A model generated the notes under the pieces. The model did no database searches. It had not been told where the DNA came from and was given only the letters and a program-made list of their open reading frames with translations. A DNA stretch of 64,000 nt from a virus. The position numbers and the translations under genes were made by a program. This document shows, one piece after another, positions 20,036-30,308 of the stretch (the stretch's first letter is position 1; every line of letters begins with the position of its first letter). The stretch spans positions 1-64,000 of the IMG/VR virus record IMGVR_UViG_3300028388_001808. One strand, 5' to 3'.

Positions 20036-20468
20036 AGCTAATCTTTATCAATATTAAAGAATCTTGAGGATAGTACAGTTCGTGTTCCTTCAATGCAGGA
20101 GTATTTAGACGTTCTCCTGGCAATACTACAGAACCAGTTACTTTCTCTTCCAGTCTTCCTTTAAGAACTATGTACTCTTCATGTTCCGTGTGTATGTGTA
20201 GCGGAATAGTTGTTCCTGCTTCAGCCACTCCAATATACACCCTACCATTTTTAAAATCATTAGCAGAAATATACGGGATAGCGAGCTTCTCGTCGCCTTT
20301 AAGGTTTCTAATGTTTTGAACTCTACGTTCGCTAACACCGTCAAACACTTCAGCATAGGAGCCGTTTATGTTGTGTCTAGATACGACAATAGCATCAGAG
20401 TTTATGTCTTTCTTCATCATATCCTGAAGAACTAAAACGTAATGTGAAATATGTGCTGTTTTTTCCAT
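20016..20468 (-). CDS. Cupin-like protein
   Basis: This 150-residue protein has a cupin core: strand, IPLHIHTEHEEYIVLKGRLEE (H-x-H with a downstream Glu, the metal-binding cupin motif 1), then LKEHELYYPQDSLILIKI as motif 2. Its end overlaps the following gene by 20 bases and its start shares one base with the preceding gene. A cupin inside a fibre operon is unusual; it may be a folding, sugar-modifying or metal-binding accessory. The fold is well supported by the motif; the substrate is unknown. Confidence 0.55.
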   Translation of the reverse strand: MEKTAHISHYVLVLQDMMKKDINSDAIVVSRHNINGSYAEVFDGVSERRVQNIRNLKGDEKLAIPYISANDFKNGRVYIGVAEAGTTIPLHIHTEHEEYIVLKGRLEEKVTGSVVLPGERLNTPALKEHELYYPQDSLILIKISYDTKSI

Positions 20469-20770
20469 TATTTAATCCTTTCTTGTAGAACTCTAATCAC
20501 ATCTTCTTTTAGGGTTCTCGTGTCTTCCAGACGCAGTTTAAGTTCTATAAGAGTTTTAGTCACTTCCGCGCTGTACTTATCATTTGCTTTATCTTTTGAA
20601 AGTACGACTTTATACAATCTAACTACTGTAATAGCCAGTACCACATTCGCCAGTAGCGACAAAGACAAAGCTATTCCATAACCCACAGCATTATATGGAG
20701 AAGCATCAAAAGCATGTCTTATCATGTCTTCCACTACTTCTATAGTAGCGATGTCTTGTAAAAATAACAT
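20468..20770 (-). CDS. Small membrane protein with one TM segment and coiled coil
   Basis: A 100-residue protein with one hydrophobic segment (about residues 30-53, YGIALSLSLLANVVLAITVV) and a charged C-terminal helix with heptad-like Leu/Ile spacing. That topology fits holins, spanin-like proteins or membrane anchors. It lies between a large Ig-like fibre protein and the cupin-like protein, away from the main lysis group at 42.6-45 kb, so a holin role is only one possibility. Confidence 0.5.
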   Translation of the reverse strand: MLFLQDIATIEVVEDMIRHAFDASPYNAVGYGIALSLSLLANVVLAITVVRLYKVVLSKDKANDKYSAEVTKTLIELKLRLEDTRTLKEDVIRVLQERIK

Positions 20771-20780
20771 AACATGAGAT

Positions 20781-22325
20781 TTACTGGCATGTAGTAACTA
20801 CTACACTTTCGCCAGAACATATAATTTGTATAGTAACAGTAGCTTCGTTAGAAGTTCCAGTTTCTCCAGAGTCTCCTCCATTATTGTTGGATACTGTATA
20901 TTTGAACGTAACAGTACCAGAATATGATTCTGGAGCGTAATATACTACTGTACCGTCACCTACAACATTTAACGTACCTACTGAAGGTTGCTCAGTTATT
21001 GTCAGTGTGTTTGGATCAAAGTCTGACCCATTAGCATTATCATTAGCAAGAAGGTCTATCGTAACAGAGCCGTTACATGCTACAGTTTCAGTATCAGCTA
21101 CTGCTGTAGGAGCAATTTGATAATCCAACAGTACAAAATATGCCGGTTCGTTACTTACATTTCCTTCTGTGTCTTCTAAAGAAAACTGAAAGCAATCACA
21201 TATACCTGGACCAGCGTTTACTGGAAGCTCGTAGGTTATTTTCTTATGAGCCGCAGAGTAGACTACGTTAGGATTTGCTACGTCGTCATAGCCATTAGCT
21301 TCTCCCAACACTGTAGCAGATTGCTGAGTGCCAGAATCTTTAAATTTAAGACTGTTCCAGTCTACATTTTCCGCCGGAACAGGGTGATTTGAGATATCGA
21401 TCTCTATCGTATCGGTAGCAAGTTTACCACTTGCATCCATTTGATAGGTTTTGTCTTTGAAGTAAATCTGAGCCTGTGCTTCGCATTCAGCTACCTCTAC
21501 GGTTATCGTTCCTGTGTTACTTCTTATACCCAAGACATCTTTTACAGAATAGGAAAGCTGGTACGTCCCAGCAGCAAGATTGGCTGGTGCGCTTAGTTTA
21601 ATCCAGTTTTCAGCAATTGCGAAAGGAGTACCACTGGGAATAGCAGCAAACGGATGTTCAATTCCTATGTTTGCAGATGTAGGTCCAAAAGAAAGTGTCT
21701 TCCAATCAAGTGCAGAAGAAGATTGCACATTTAGGTAGATGGAATTATTCTGTCTCGACCCATCAGGAAGACACACTAAAGCCGTAGAAAGGTCATAGGC
21801 TATAGGTCGAGTAAATATGTAGTTGATATTTGTGAATTCAGTACAGCCTGATGAATTTTTTACAATTACAGAAATAGGAGTACTTTCAGGCAGAGTATTA
21901 GGAGATACCAGGGATAGAGAAATAAATGGATTATTTGTGTCTGCTTGAGGATCAGATAACTCGAATACAGTAGGATCGTAGTTCCATAGATATTCGTATG
22001 TATCTGTTATAGGTGAGGCTACTACACTGAACGTAAAGTCATTTACAGATATGGGCGAAATCTCAAAATTAAGACATGGGTTTGCTACAGCTATAGCAAA
22101 GTTTTGAGTGCAATCGTCTTGACTGACTACTGTAAGTACAATGCTTGCAGACTCTCGACAAGCATCGTTCGGAAAAGATACCTGAAATTGTATTTTTCCG
22201 AATTCGTCCGACGTACCACTGGCAGGAGTAAAAGACACGCAGTCTTGACCTGACGTATCTGCAAGAGAGTAAGTCCAGGGACCAATACCACCAGCTACAT
22301 ATTTCGTGATTGTTACAGTAATCAT
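20781..22325 (-). CDS. Ig-like/cadherin-like repeat fibre protein
   Basis: A 514-residue, Lys/Arg-poor protein made of repeated beta-sandwich domains. The C-terminal domain (about residues 410-505) has the VDTETVACNGSVTIDLLANDN start and the GTVTFKYTVSNNNGG end typical of bacterial Ig/cadherin-like tandem repeats (Big_9-type). Several Cys pairs are conserved along the domains. It is likely a tail or head fibre, or an adhesin that binds host surface polysaccharide. It overlaps the previous gene by four bases. Confidence 0.6.
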   Translation of the reverse strand: MITVTITKYVAGGIGPWTYSLADTSGQDCVSFTPASGTSDEFGKIQFQVSFPNDACRESASIVLTVVSQDDCTQNFAIAVANPCLNFEISPISVNDFTFSVVASPITDTYEYLWNYDPTVFELSDPQADTNNPFISLSLVSPNTLPESTPISVIVKNSSGCTEFTNINYIFTRPIAYDLSTALVCLPDGSRQNNSIYLNVQSSSALDWKTLSFGPTSANIGIEHPFAAIPSGTPFAIAENWIKLSAPANLAAGTYQLSYSVKDVLGIRSNTGTITVEVAECEAQAQIYFKDKTYQMDASGKLATDTIEIDISNHPVPAENVDWNSLKFKDSGTQQSATVLGEANGYDDVANPNVVYSAAHKKITYELPVNAGPGICDCFQFSLEDTEGNVSNEPAYFVLLDYQIAPTAVADTETVACNGSVTIDLLANDNANGSDFDPNTLTITEQPSVGTLNVVGDGTVVYYAPESYSGTVTFKYTVSNNNGGDSGETGTSNEATVTIQIICSGESVVVTTCQ

Positions 22326-22666
22326 ATCAGTGGATAGTTAGAAATGTAGATTATATCGTTACAAGAAACTGTTTCTTCGTCTGTCAGTGTTAGTATGCAT
22401 GAAGAGTCTGTAACGGTAGAACCGAGACAATCTGCATTAGTTCTTTTGTATTCGTAGTTTTCAATAAAACGATTTATATCTTGTATTTCACAATCGGGAA
22501 GTACACAGTCTTTTGATACAAGCCATTTGTATCTGTGTGCTTTGTCCATATTACTTTCGTAGTCTTTACATGATATGTCATTGACATAAGCATCTATCCA
22601 CGCAGCTACAATGTCTGCATGGATACATTTAAGTAACGAAAGTGCATTATTGACTAGCATCCGCAA
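22322..22666 (-). CDS. Small Cys-containing structural-block protein, unknown
   Basis: A 114-residue protein with seven Cys scattered along it, a helical first half (MRMLVNNALSLLKCIHADIVAAWIDAY begins it, only the first residues quoted in shortened form in families like this) and a short beta-rich end. It overlaps both neighbours (4 and 13 bases). No family was recognised. Position suggests an assembly factor or accessory of the large Ig-like protein downstream. Confidence 0.5.
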   Translation of the reverse strand: MRMLVNNALSLLKCIHADIVAAWIDAYVNDISCKDYESNMDKAHRYKWLVSKDCVLPDCEIQDINRFIENYEYKRTNADCLGSTVTDSSCILTLTDEETVSCNDIIYISNYPLI

Positions 22667-23139
22667 TCTTCGGTTGTTGTTGAGGAATTCAATTCAGATA
22701 GAAGAAGGCTATAAGCTTTTACCATATAAGTACAATCGCAATCACCGCATCCTTCTAAGTCAACAAGAGCATCATAGAGGTTTCTTACTTTAGAAGTAGG
22801 ATTATCTATTTGATACTCATGTACAGTACAGAGAAGATCAGAGCAGTCTGAGAAAAAACAATATTCTTCGTACTGCTCTGGTTCTCCTGTAGGAGTCAGG
22901 CTTAACCTTACTCCGTAGACTGAAGTCTCCCATTCAGTAAGACCAAAGTCAGAAGGATTAAGGTCTATAGTATCTACAGTAACATCTACATCTTCTATCG
23001 TTCTTGCGTCTTTATCCGCGCCGTTTAGAGACGGATAGAGTTTCATGGTATAACCACTAGGGTTACTCAGAAAAGTAGATAGTAGAGTAGAAGTGACCGT
23101 AACGGCTTCGCATGTATGGGAGACTGTCATTTTAGTCAA
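22654..23139 (-). CDS. Small acidic Cys-rich fibre-block protein, unknown
   Basis: A 161-residue acidic protein. Cys residues cluster near the middle (CFFSDCSDLLC) and the C-terminal half (GCGDCDC, and a final CGC), which could form disulfides or bind metal. The N-terminal half looks like one beta domain. It overlaps the downstream gene by 13 bases and lies one base from the signal-peptide protein upstream. No known family recognised. Confidence 0.5.
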   Translation of the reverse strand: MTKMTVSHTCEAVTVTSTLLSTFLSNPSGYTMKLYPSLNGADKDARTIEDVDVTVDTIDLNPSDFGLTEWETSVYGVRLSLTPTGEPEQYEEYCFFSDCSDLLCTVHEYQIDNPTSKVRNLYDALVDLEGCGDCDCTYMVKAYSLLLSELNSSTTTEDCGC

Positions 23140-23140
23140 T

Positions 23141-23944
23141 TTAGTCGGTAATAAATACAGCAGCTACATCACCATCTACGCTGCGAAATACAGGCAACTG
23201 TCTAGTTTGCCCATCTTGAGTCTGCACAATACGCTCCTCAGAAAAGACAAGAAGTTCGTTCGAGTTGAGTGTGCTTTGCAGTTCGGTAATAAGCTGATCA
23301 ATTTCTGTCGTGATTCCAGCATTTGTAGCCTTCATTTCTTCCAGCTTTTTAGCTGTCTTTGCGTCATCACTGGCAGGGATATTGATCACCATGAAGCAAT
23401 TTGTCCCGAACGGAACAATGGTAGTGACGATAGCAGATTCATCTACTTCAGTCGTCGCTGGGTTGTCAATTCCCTGAAGGCGCATTCGTTCGTTAGGCAA
23501 CTGGAATAGCCAGAAGTCAGCATAGGAGCTACCAAAGATGAACAGACGCACTTTTACAGAGTCCTGATCGAACAGAAATTGAGGACCGAGTACAGAGGAC
23601 TTTTCAGTTACATAATTACCTCCTGTCAGTGTTTCCCACAATCCACCATAGGTGCGAGTAAGTTCGTTCAGTTGAGGACGACCATTGACTGCTTGTGCTG
23701 CTGAGGCTCCCCAGGAGCTTGCAAAGTTGATCGGACCGTTACGAGAGATCGTTACTACTTCGCTGGAATCACCAGTCTGTCCTACGATCTTTACATCACG
23801 CGAAAGCAGCGTACCATCAGCATCGTAGTCAATGTCTACGGCGTACCACTTTCCGTCGATTTGCTCGAAGTAGCTGCTATCTACTTGAGCATAAGTCACT
23901 GCTGCGATCAGAATAGCAGCCAGAGTAATAAGAATTCGTTTCAT
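23141..23944 (-). CDS. Signal-peptide-bearing fibre-block protein with coiled coil
   Basis: The probable start is the Met of MKRILITLAAILIAAVTYAQ, a clear Sec signal peptide ending near AYAQ-like sequence; an in-frame ATG three codons upstream is the alternative. The mature part has a beta-rich domain and, near residues 195-240, a charged helix (AKKLEEMKATNAGITTEI) that could form a coiled coil. It is the third of three neighbouring signal-peptide proteins. Export to the periplasm or a host-surface location is implied; the role is unknown. Confidence 0.55.
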   Translation of the reverse strand: MKRILITLAAILIAAVTYAQVDSSYFEQIDGKWYAVDIDYDADGTLLSRDVKIVGQTGDSSEVVTISRNGPINFASSWGASAAQAVNGRPQLNELTRTYGGLWETLTGGNYVTEKSSVLGPQFLFDQDSVKVRLFIFGSSYADFWLFQLPNERMRLQGIDNPATTEVDESAIVTTIVPFGTNCFMVINIPASDDAKTAKKLEEMKATNAGITTEIDQLITELQSTLNSNELLVFSEERIVQTQDGQTRQLPVFRSVDGDVAAVFITD

Positions 23945-23979
23945 TGTTGTCAAGTTATTTTGTTCAAAAGTTAAAGTTA

Positions 23980-26900
23980 CTAAAGTTTTGTGATTGTCAA
24001 CTTCATGGCATCAATGTAAGCCGATCCAGTAGTATTGTCTGCATCAAAATAGATATCTACGAAATCGTTGGTGCTTAGCTGAACAATTGCCGAACTGCCT
24101 AGCGTCTCATATTCTCCTGCTGTAGTTATCGTTGCGGCAGAATTCGACCCAACTTCTTCTGAATTGTTTACAAATATCCATCCCTCCACAACAGTTCCAT
24201 TAACAGTATGCGTCAGTGTAGCATCCCACTGAATAAGAAAATATGCTGTTTCTGCTCCGTCATAGTTAAGTCGAGCAGAAGACATGGTGAAGTTAGCTGT
24301 TGTTCCACCTGTTACATCTAATGGTTTGACTATACCTCCATTTAACAGAAGAGTGTCCGGATCAGCATCGTCGATGTACATTTCGGCGTAGGAAAAGGCG
24401 CGTTCAATTATTTTTCCGTCAGATTGTACGGAAAGGCTTTGGGCGGTTGGGGTGCCAGTGATATTGCCAGCACCATAGTCTGGAAATTCAATGCCATCCA
24501 ATTCACCCTTTACAATTATTCTTGGACTAACAATAGAATCCCACTCTGTCTCAATATAATATGCTACTTGGGCTTTTCCCGAAGACCCTTGCACTTGTTC
24601 AACCTTGCTGTATAGATTGACCATAGATCGCGCATAACCAATACGCGAACCAAAAGTCGGCATTTGCATAATGTGTTGTTGCTTATATCCAAAACCTGTA
24701 TTCACAGCCAGCCTTCCACCACCATTACCACCAAAAGAAGGGCCATATTCATACACCTGTACAGGCCACACGCTGCTTGTACTAACATCCCTATAACTTA
24801 CGGTTATAGGGGAAGCGTCAGTACGGTTTACCAAAATGAAAAGGGGGTTTCTCCCTTCAAGTTGAACACTTGACCCTGTGGCGGTACTTGTATTTTTCAC
24901 ATACAACATATTAGATGCTACATTCGAGCCTGATAAAGATAGTTTTGTTCCATCGTAAGTCATCGTGGAACTTTGAATCAGTTTTGAACCATCCGAATAA
25001 GGAATCCGGTTTGCTGTGAAACTAGCTGCATCAGCCTTTGGCAAGAAATACCAATTACTTCCATCATGCCCTTTGAACCAGTTGTAATATTCGAGTACCC
25101 CGGCAGCACCTACAATGTCACCTGATTCGGAGCCAAGACGTAAACCGCCTGTGGCAATGTCTAGCGTGTACTCAGGTATTTTTCCTACACCTAAGTTGCC
25201 AAGTTTAGTAGAGCCATTAAATGCTGCTATAACGTCACCTGGATTCCCTCCATCGTTAGATATGCCGCCAGACAGTACAAGATCACCACCGTTCGCAGCT
25301 CCTCCTTCCCAATTTGAATCTGTATCAGATGCTTTGATGTAAAACCAGTCTGCCCATTGAGTAGTAGTGGCATTACCAGCACCTCCATATAAAAGAGCGT
25401 TTTTATCTGCACTCAATCTGCTGGTTGCTCCGTTTCCGCCTGTAATGGAAATACTATATTGTCCAAACAAAGAATTTCCAACCTGCACGAATGGTTCTGA
25501 ATTAGCAAACCCAGCTGATGTTGTAATGTATCGATTCCAAGCACCCACGTTGGTCGTTAAAATTCTAACTCTGTTGTCTGATTCTACAATAAGACCAAGA
25601 GAAGAAGAATATGCAGGGTCTTGATGTATTCTTTGATATTGGCCAGAATAGTAAATACTTAGTTTTTCGCCACTATCCTGAAATATAACGTCTCCATCAA
25701 CTTGCAGCCGATAGGCTCCCAAATCTGCCGTACCTAATAGCAGCTCAGAACCGTTCCATAAAAAGTTGCTGTTTCCAGTCAAACTATTTGTCCCATCCCA
25801 ATAAGCTACCTGATTCGCAACACCACTGCCGCTTACATTACCTGCGCCACCTGCGGCAACGATGCTTGTCGGGGTTGCGTATTTTAGCGTGTCATCATCA
25901 AAAACAGCAATCCTACTAACGCTTAAATCTTCGCGTAGATGGAAGTATCGTTGGTTAAATGTGTTTTCAGTAGCACTATATTCAACTAATGTCCGGGGGT
26001 ATCCTGGGCCAGTAGTAGTATCTGGATAAGTTTGAATTTGAATTTTTCCAGGAATACCAGTATATGTAGACTCGTCAATTTTAGAAACAGGCCCAGACCT
26101 TATGACCACATTACCTGAATTATCATCACTTGCGGAACCTATTCCACCTTCAATTACTACATTTCCTCCTATTCTGTTCGCAATTGTTCCTTTTGAGCCT
26201 CTGATGTTTAAATTTGACTGCAAAGTAAATCCAATTATATTGTCAGTGTACATCCCGCGTACAGTTCCCAACTCTGCACCAAAAAAGCTGCTGCCGCCTA
26301 CTTTATTCAAATACCCAATAATGGCCGAGTTAGTGCCTGACTCGTTTTCAAAGGAAATTACACTTTCATTTGATGAAGAATTATGTACTAATTTCAACCT
26401 ATCATTTGAAAATTGAACTTTCATTCCTTCCCCAGTAATAGCCCCTCCGTCTGTAATCATTACTATATTTCCTTCTGGCCATATATCAGCAGCAGCATAT
26501 ATATTTCCACCTACTTGTAACTTAAAATTACCTGCATCTCCTCCTTGATTTATGTACAATTCCCCAGACTTATAATAAAAACTACTTGAAGTTACAAGCT
26601 TGTTTCCATCGCTATACGGTATCCTATTGACTGCCCAACTCGCAGCATCCGACCACGGCAAATAATAAAAACTTGACCCATCACCACCTCTAAAGCCGTT
26701 GCCGTCTGTGTCGTAGTACAGCAAACCTTTCGCTTGTACTGGGTCTGACGATTGCGGTGTGATATACAAGCCATCTGTTCCAATGTTTACTAAGCCAGTT
26801 GTTGCGGTTGTACCAAAAGACCATTCACCACTATATTTGATCCTTCCTTTTTCTGACCCGTTCGTATAAAAAAGAACTGTAGGGCCGCCAAGCACACCAA

Positions 26901-29031
26901 TACCTGTACGGGAATCTGTCATCGCACCCTCCATTATTCTGAACTTATCGGAAACCTCAATGTAATAACCGGACTGCGTTCTTACATGACGCGGATATAG
27001 GGTGTTATTGCTTTCGTAAATATTAGAATTAACAAGTGTTGTTCCTGTTGCATCCCAATGCGGAAGATAATTTTCCGTACCGCTACCACTGACATTCCCA
27101 GCACCACCGGCTGCTACAATGTCTGCTGCTGTGGTTTCGATAAAACGACCATCGGTATCCCAAGCTGCCCAAGTGGAGGGAGTGCCTGTTAAAGTGTTGT
27201 CGCCATAAAGAGGAAGAATCAATCCTGCGCTATCAAGCTGTGAAGCGTAAGTTAGATTATCGTCTACAAGTATGTATGTTCGAAAACCTACATCAGCATG
27301 ATTGTTATTATCATCATTAAGTACGATCGGAATAACTCGTGCTACTTCTTTGTCATAAGAACTTAAGCCAGTACCAAATGTGTAATCCCAGGTAATCGAC
27401 CTGCCACCACCAACCGCTACAAAGAAATTACCAGTTTGATTCGTAGACGCGATTCCACCTATTCTTATAGCTTGCCTCTGCGAAGAACTTGCGCTATTCT
27501 GCACACCGCCCAACAATAACGTTGGCTTGTTTGAATTTTCAGGAGGAACTATAAACATAGGCCACACGTCAACATCATTAGTCTCAAATTGAGCTGTCGC
27601 GTGAAATGTTGTGGTTCCGTATCCATCCACGAATAAAGCGTTTTGGACAGAATGCCCGCGAATATGAACTACCCCAAGGTTCGATGTTCCAAGACTATTT
27701 CCGAACATGGCCCTCTCAACATGAATTTCGTCATTGGAGTAGAAAAAATCTGCCGCATCAGTAGTAAGTTTATTTCCATCGCTGTACGGCACAGCACCAC
27801 TTGACCAGTTATCCGAATCTGCCCAGGGCAAATACCTTTCTACACCGTTATACCCTTGGAATCCACCAGCATCAGTATTATACCTCAGCATCCCATTCTG
27901 CCAAATAGGGTCTTGTGCGTCACTACCACTAGGAAGTACCAAAGCGCCTGTCAGAGCAGAAGCGTTCAGAACAGTTGAAGAGTACGAAATATCCGCATCA
28001 GCAATCGTCTGATCTGTGTCCCAATAAGCCAACTGATTCGTCAATCCTCCACCAGTAACTACGTCAGGAGGCAATATGCTGGACAGTGTAGCGAAGGAAG
28101 GATCAGCCAGTGAACCGTCACCAGTCCACACCATAAGCGAAATAGTGTCTGCATCTACAGATGGCGAGCTGTTCGCAAACAGGTACTTGTCGTAGAACTG
28201 GATGGAAGATGCTGTGGTATCCTCCATATTGATACTGATCCAGTTGTACGTATCGTTATTGTTGTTCAGGTTCTTTCGCTGTACTCGCCAGTACAGTATA
28301 GAATCTGTAGGAACAGACAACATTTTATTGTAAGTTGCTGCTCCAGGTTTTCTCCAACCTAAACCATAGAAGTTTCTAGCATTATTCTTTATTACTCCAC
28401 CGTATGCTCCATAGTTAGAGTTAAAGTTGCCAAGCGTTCTCCACATGGCGTCATCACTATCGGTAGCCATAGATAATTCTGTTTGACCGATTCCTATCTG
28501 ACCGTTACTATAGTTTTGACCAGCATATAGGATCATATTTCTGTCATAGAAGTCAATCGCTACCTGCCTCTGCTCGGCAGAATCACCGAGTGCAATTGTC
28601 ATATTCTCACCCTGTGGAGAATAGTATATTCCGCTTTCGTTAAAAGTAAAATCTCTATCAGGAAAATTAGGCCAGTAGCCCAAAGCAAATCCTTTGTAAG
28701 ACTCTAAAGCTAATGAAGTAGATGCTACCTCTGCATAAGTTGAATCAGGTACAGTATCACTCCCACTATATATCCCGTTGCCGTCTACGCTCACTAATCG
28801 TTGCCAATATTGTCCATCATAAAACCAGAATTGACTGCTATCTTGAGCATAAGTAACAATCCCTGGATATTTCCATGTAACGCTAGATGTATCAGCAAGA
28901 TTAGTCAAAGTGTCCCTTGTGTCTATAGGTTGATTCGACGCAACACTAAAATTCGTGTTTACGGTAATCTGTCCAAACGCACTTGCTGCAATAAAGAGCA
29001 ACAGAATACTAACGAATAAATTGATACGCAT
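23980..29031 (-). CDS. Very large signal-peptide-bearing fibre/adhesin with repeats
   Basis: A 1,683-residue protein. It starts MRINLFVSILLLFIAASAFG, a Sec signal peptide with cleavage near GQ. The body is made of repeated modules: segments ending in NRIPYSDGNKL or close variants recur (near residues 410, 800 and 1340), as do AGNVSGSG...YW/HWD segments and RLQVGG/DGD units. This resembles long phage tail fibres with intramolecular repeats. A signal peptide on a fibre is odd (see findings). The C-terminal domain looks like a beta-sandwich (last 130 residues). Its start overlaps the next gene upstream by 23 bases. Confidence 0.65.
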   Translation of the reverse strand: MRINLFVSILLLFIAASAFGQITVNTNFSVASNQPIDTRDTLTNLADTSSVTWKYPGIVTYAQDSSQFWFYDGQYWQRLVSVDGNGIYSGSDTVPDSTYAEVASTSLALESYKGFALGYWPNFPDRDFTFNESGIYYSPQGENMTIALGDSAEQRQVAIDFYDRNMILYAGQNYSNGQIGIGQTELSMATDSDDAMWRTLGNFNSNYGAYGGVIKNNARNFYGLGWRKPGAATYNKMLSVPTDSILYWRVQRKNLNNNNDTYNWISINMEDTTASSIQFYDKYLFANSSPSVDADTISLMVWTGDGSLADPSFATLSSILPPDVVTGGGLTNQLAYWDTDQTIADADISYSSTVLNASALTGALVLPSGSDAQDPIWQNGMLRYNTDAGGFQGYNGVERYLPWADSDNWSSGAVPYSDGNKLTTDAADFFYSNDEIHVERAMFGNSLGTSNLGVVHIRGHSVQNALFVDGYGTTTFHATAQFETNDVDVWPMFIVPPENSNKPTLLLGGVQNSASSSQRQAIRIGGIASTNQTGNFFVAVGGGRSITWDYTFGTGLSSYDKEVARVIPIVLNDDNNNHADVGFRTYILVDDNLTYASQLDSAGLILPLYGDNTLTGTPSTWAAWDTDGRFIETTAADIVAAGGAGNVSGSGTENYLPHWDATGTTLVNSNIYESNNTLYPRHVRTQSGYYIEVSDKFRIMEGAMTDSRTGIGVLGGPTVLFYTNGSEKGRIKYSGEWSFGTTATTGLVNIGTDGLYITPQSSDPVQAKGLLYYDTDGNGFRGGDGSSFYYLPWSDAASWAVNRIPYSDGNKLVTSSSFYYKSGELYINQGGDAGNFKLQVGGNIYAAADIWPEGNIVMITDGGAITGEGMKVQFSNDRLKLVHNSSSNESVISFENESGTNSAIIGYLNKVGGSSFFGAELGTVRGMYTDNIIGFTLQSNLNIRGSKGTIANRIGGNVVIEGGIGSASDDNSGNVVIRSGPVSKIDESTYTGIPGKIQIQTYPDTTTGPGYPRTLVEYSATENTFNQRYFHLREDLSVSRIAVFDDDTLKYATPTSIVAAGGAGNVSGSGVANQVAYWDGTNSLTGNSNFLWNGSELLLGTADLGAYRLQVDGDVIFQDSGEKLSIYYSGQYQRIHQDPAYSSSLGLIVESDNRVRILTTNVGAWNRYITTSAGFANSEPFVQVGNSLFGQYSISITGGNGATSRLSADKNALLYGGAGNATTTQWADWFYIKASDTDSNWEGGAANGGDLVLSGGISNDGGNPGDVIAAFNGSTKLGNLGVGKIPEYTLDIATGGLRLGSESGDIVGAAGVLEYYNWFKGHDGSNWYFLPKADAASFTANRIPYSDGSKLIQSSTMTYDGTKLSLSGSNVASNMLYVKNTSTATGSSVQLEGRNPLFILVNRTDASPITVSYRDVSTSSVWPVQVYEYGPSFGGNGGGRLAVNTGFGYKQQHIMQMPTFGSRIGYARSMVNLYSKVEQVQGSSGKAQVAYYIETEWDSIVSPRIIVKGELDGIEFPDYGAGNITGTPTAQSLSVQSDGKIIERAFSYAEMYIDDADPDTLLLNGGIVKPLDVTGGTTANFTMSSARLNYDGAETAYFLIQWDATLTHTVNGTVVEGWIFVNNSEEVGSNSAATITTAGEYETLGSSAIVQLSTNDFVDIYFDADNTTGSAYIDAMKLTITKL

Positions 29032-30298
29032 ATCCTAAAGTAGTTGTAGTTGTATTAAGTTTGTACATCTTGTAGGGAACGTCTACCCAGTCATTCAGAA
29101 GGCCGCTGGAACTTACCAATACATCATAAGCAGTGAAGCTTGATGTGACATTAAATCCATTGTGGTCTATGATCTGGCTAAGCGTGAAGTCTCCCCATGT
29201 CTTAGGGACAAGATAGTAGATAAATCCTGATCCAGTCAAGGTTACAGTCTTATTTCCTTCCGTCTGCACCAATTTGGTAAGAGTGTACGGATCGCCACCG
29301 ACAGAGAAATCTGTGGCTGACATGCCATACAGCACCGGATAAACACCTTGTATGGTTCTGGTAGAAGAAGTAGCTAGTCCTGATTCAGCACCAAACACCC
29401 AGTTTTGCCTCGCCTGAAAACTGTAACTCAATTCATTGTAAGTGCCTGTGCCTCCCTGCTGAGGGGTGAAAGTGATACTGGCGGAATAGCTGGTTCCAGC
29501 ACCAAAGTTATCAAGGGTGTCTATACCTGGACTGGTTCTTCGAAGAACACCCCCAGACAGTGTAGCAGAACCAGGATTAGTCGTAGAGCCTGAAATAGTG
29601 TAGGATTGACTAGTTCCTACCTGAATAGGTGTAGTCATACCGGAAATAGACAAAGTAGGAGCTGTAAAGTACCACCATTCAAGCCACTGTTTAATCGATG
29701 ATCCTCCTATATTCGTGCCAATAGTAGGCACTCTGAGAATATTTCGATTAGAGTCAAACGCCAAGTCCAGTGTTACTGTAGTGGTGTCACCACCAGGAAA
29801 GATAAGAAATATAGTGTCTCCATTAGCATAAGCCGTATCTAAGGCGAAGTTATAAATTAGACTGTCTAGCATCAGCCAGTTATCAGTCATCATCTGGCTT
29901 TCTTGTTGTTCTGTTATGTAGTTGCTTCCGTTAGGTGGTATGATGTTAAGTTTCAGGTTTTCAGAAGGCGCGTACAGCGCACCTCTACCTTCGAATGGTT
30001 TTGCAGTTCCTCCGATATTAGATACGTCTACACGCACGATAAAACCAGAAACTACTATAGAGTCATCTTCTATACGATACTTGTTTCCATAAGAATCGAA
30101 TAATATGTATCCAACCTGTATACTGTCGATTGAATAAGTAGAAGACCCGACCAATGCCAAATTACCCTGCCAGTCTGCTGTGCCTGTAGCAGTAAATGTG
30201 CCTATAGCAACATTAAGATTATACTGTGTTTTCGTAGAATCTTGCGAGAAAACTGACAGTGGAAGTAACAGGGCGATGATCCAAATTAGAGTACGCAT
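29009..30298 (-). CDS. Signal-peptide-bearing structural/fibre protein
   Basis: I chose the start at 30298 (MRTLIWIIALLLPLSVFSQ) because it gives a textbook Sec signal peptide ending at FSQ; a longer in-frame start 27 codons upstream overlaps the neighbouring gene by 71 bases and adds a basic hydrophobic stretch. The mature protein (about 410 residues) is Thr/Ser/Gly-rich and beta-rich, with a central Ig-like segment (LSISGMTTPIQVGTSQSYTI). It precedes the giant fibre and overlaps it by 23 bases, suggesting that the two work together. Confidence 0.6.
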   Translation of the reverse strand: MRTLIWIIALLLPLSVFSQDSTKTQYNLNVAIGTFTATGTADWQGNLALVGSSTYSIDSIQVGYILFDSYGNKYRIEDDSIVVSGFIVRVDVSNIGGTAKPFEGRGALYAPSENLKLNIIPPNGSNYITEQQESQMMTDNWLMLDSLIYNFALDTAYANGDTIFLIFPGGDTTTVTLDLAFDSNRNILRVPTIGTNIGGSSIKQWLEWWYFTAPTLSISGMTTPIQVGTSQSYTISGSTTNPGSATLSGGVLRRTSPGIDTLDNFGAGTSYSASITFTPQQGGTGTYNELSYSFQARQNWVFGAESGLATSSTRTIQGVYPVLYGMSATDFSVGGDPYTLTKLVQTEGNKTVTLTGSGFIYYLVPKTWGDFTLSQIIDHNGFNVTSSFTAYDVLVSSSGLLNDWVDVPYKMYKLNTTTTTLGYAYQFIR

Positions 30299-30308
30299 AT
30301 TTATTCTT

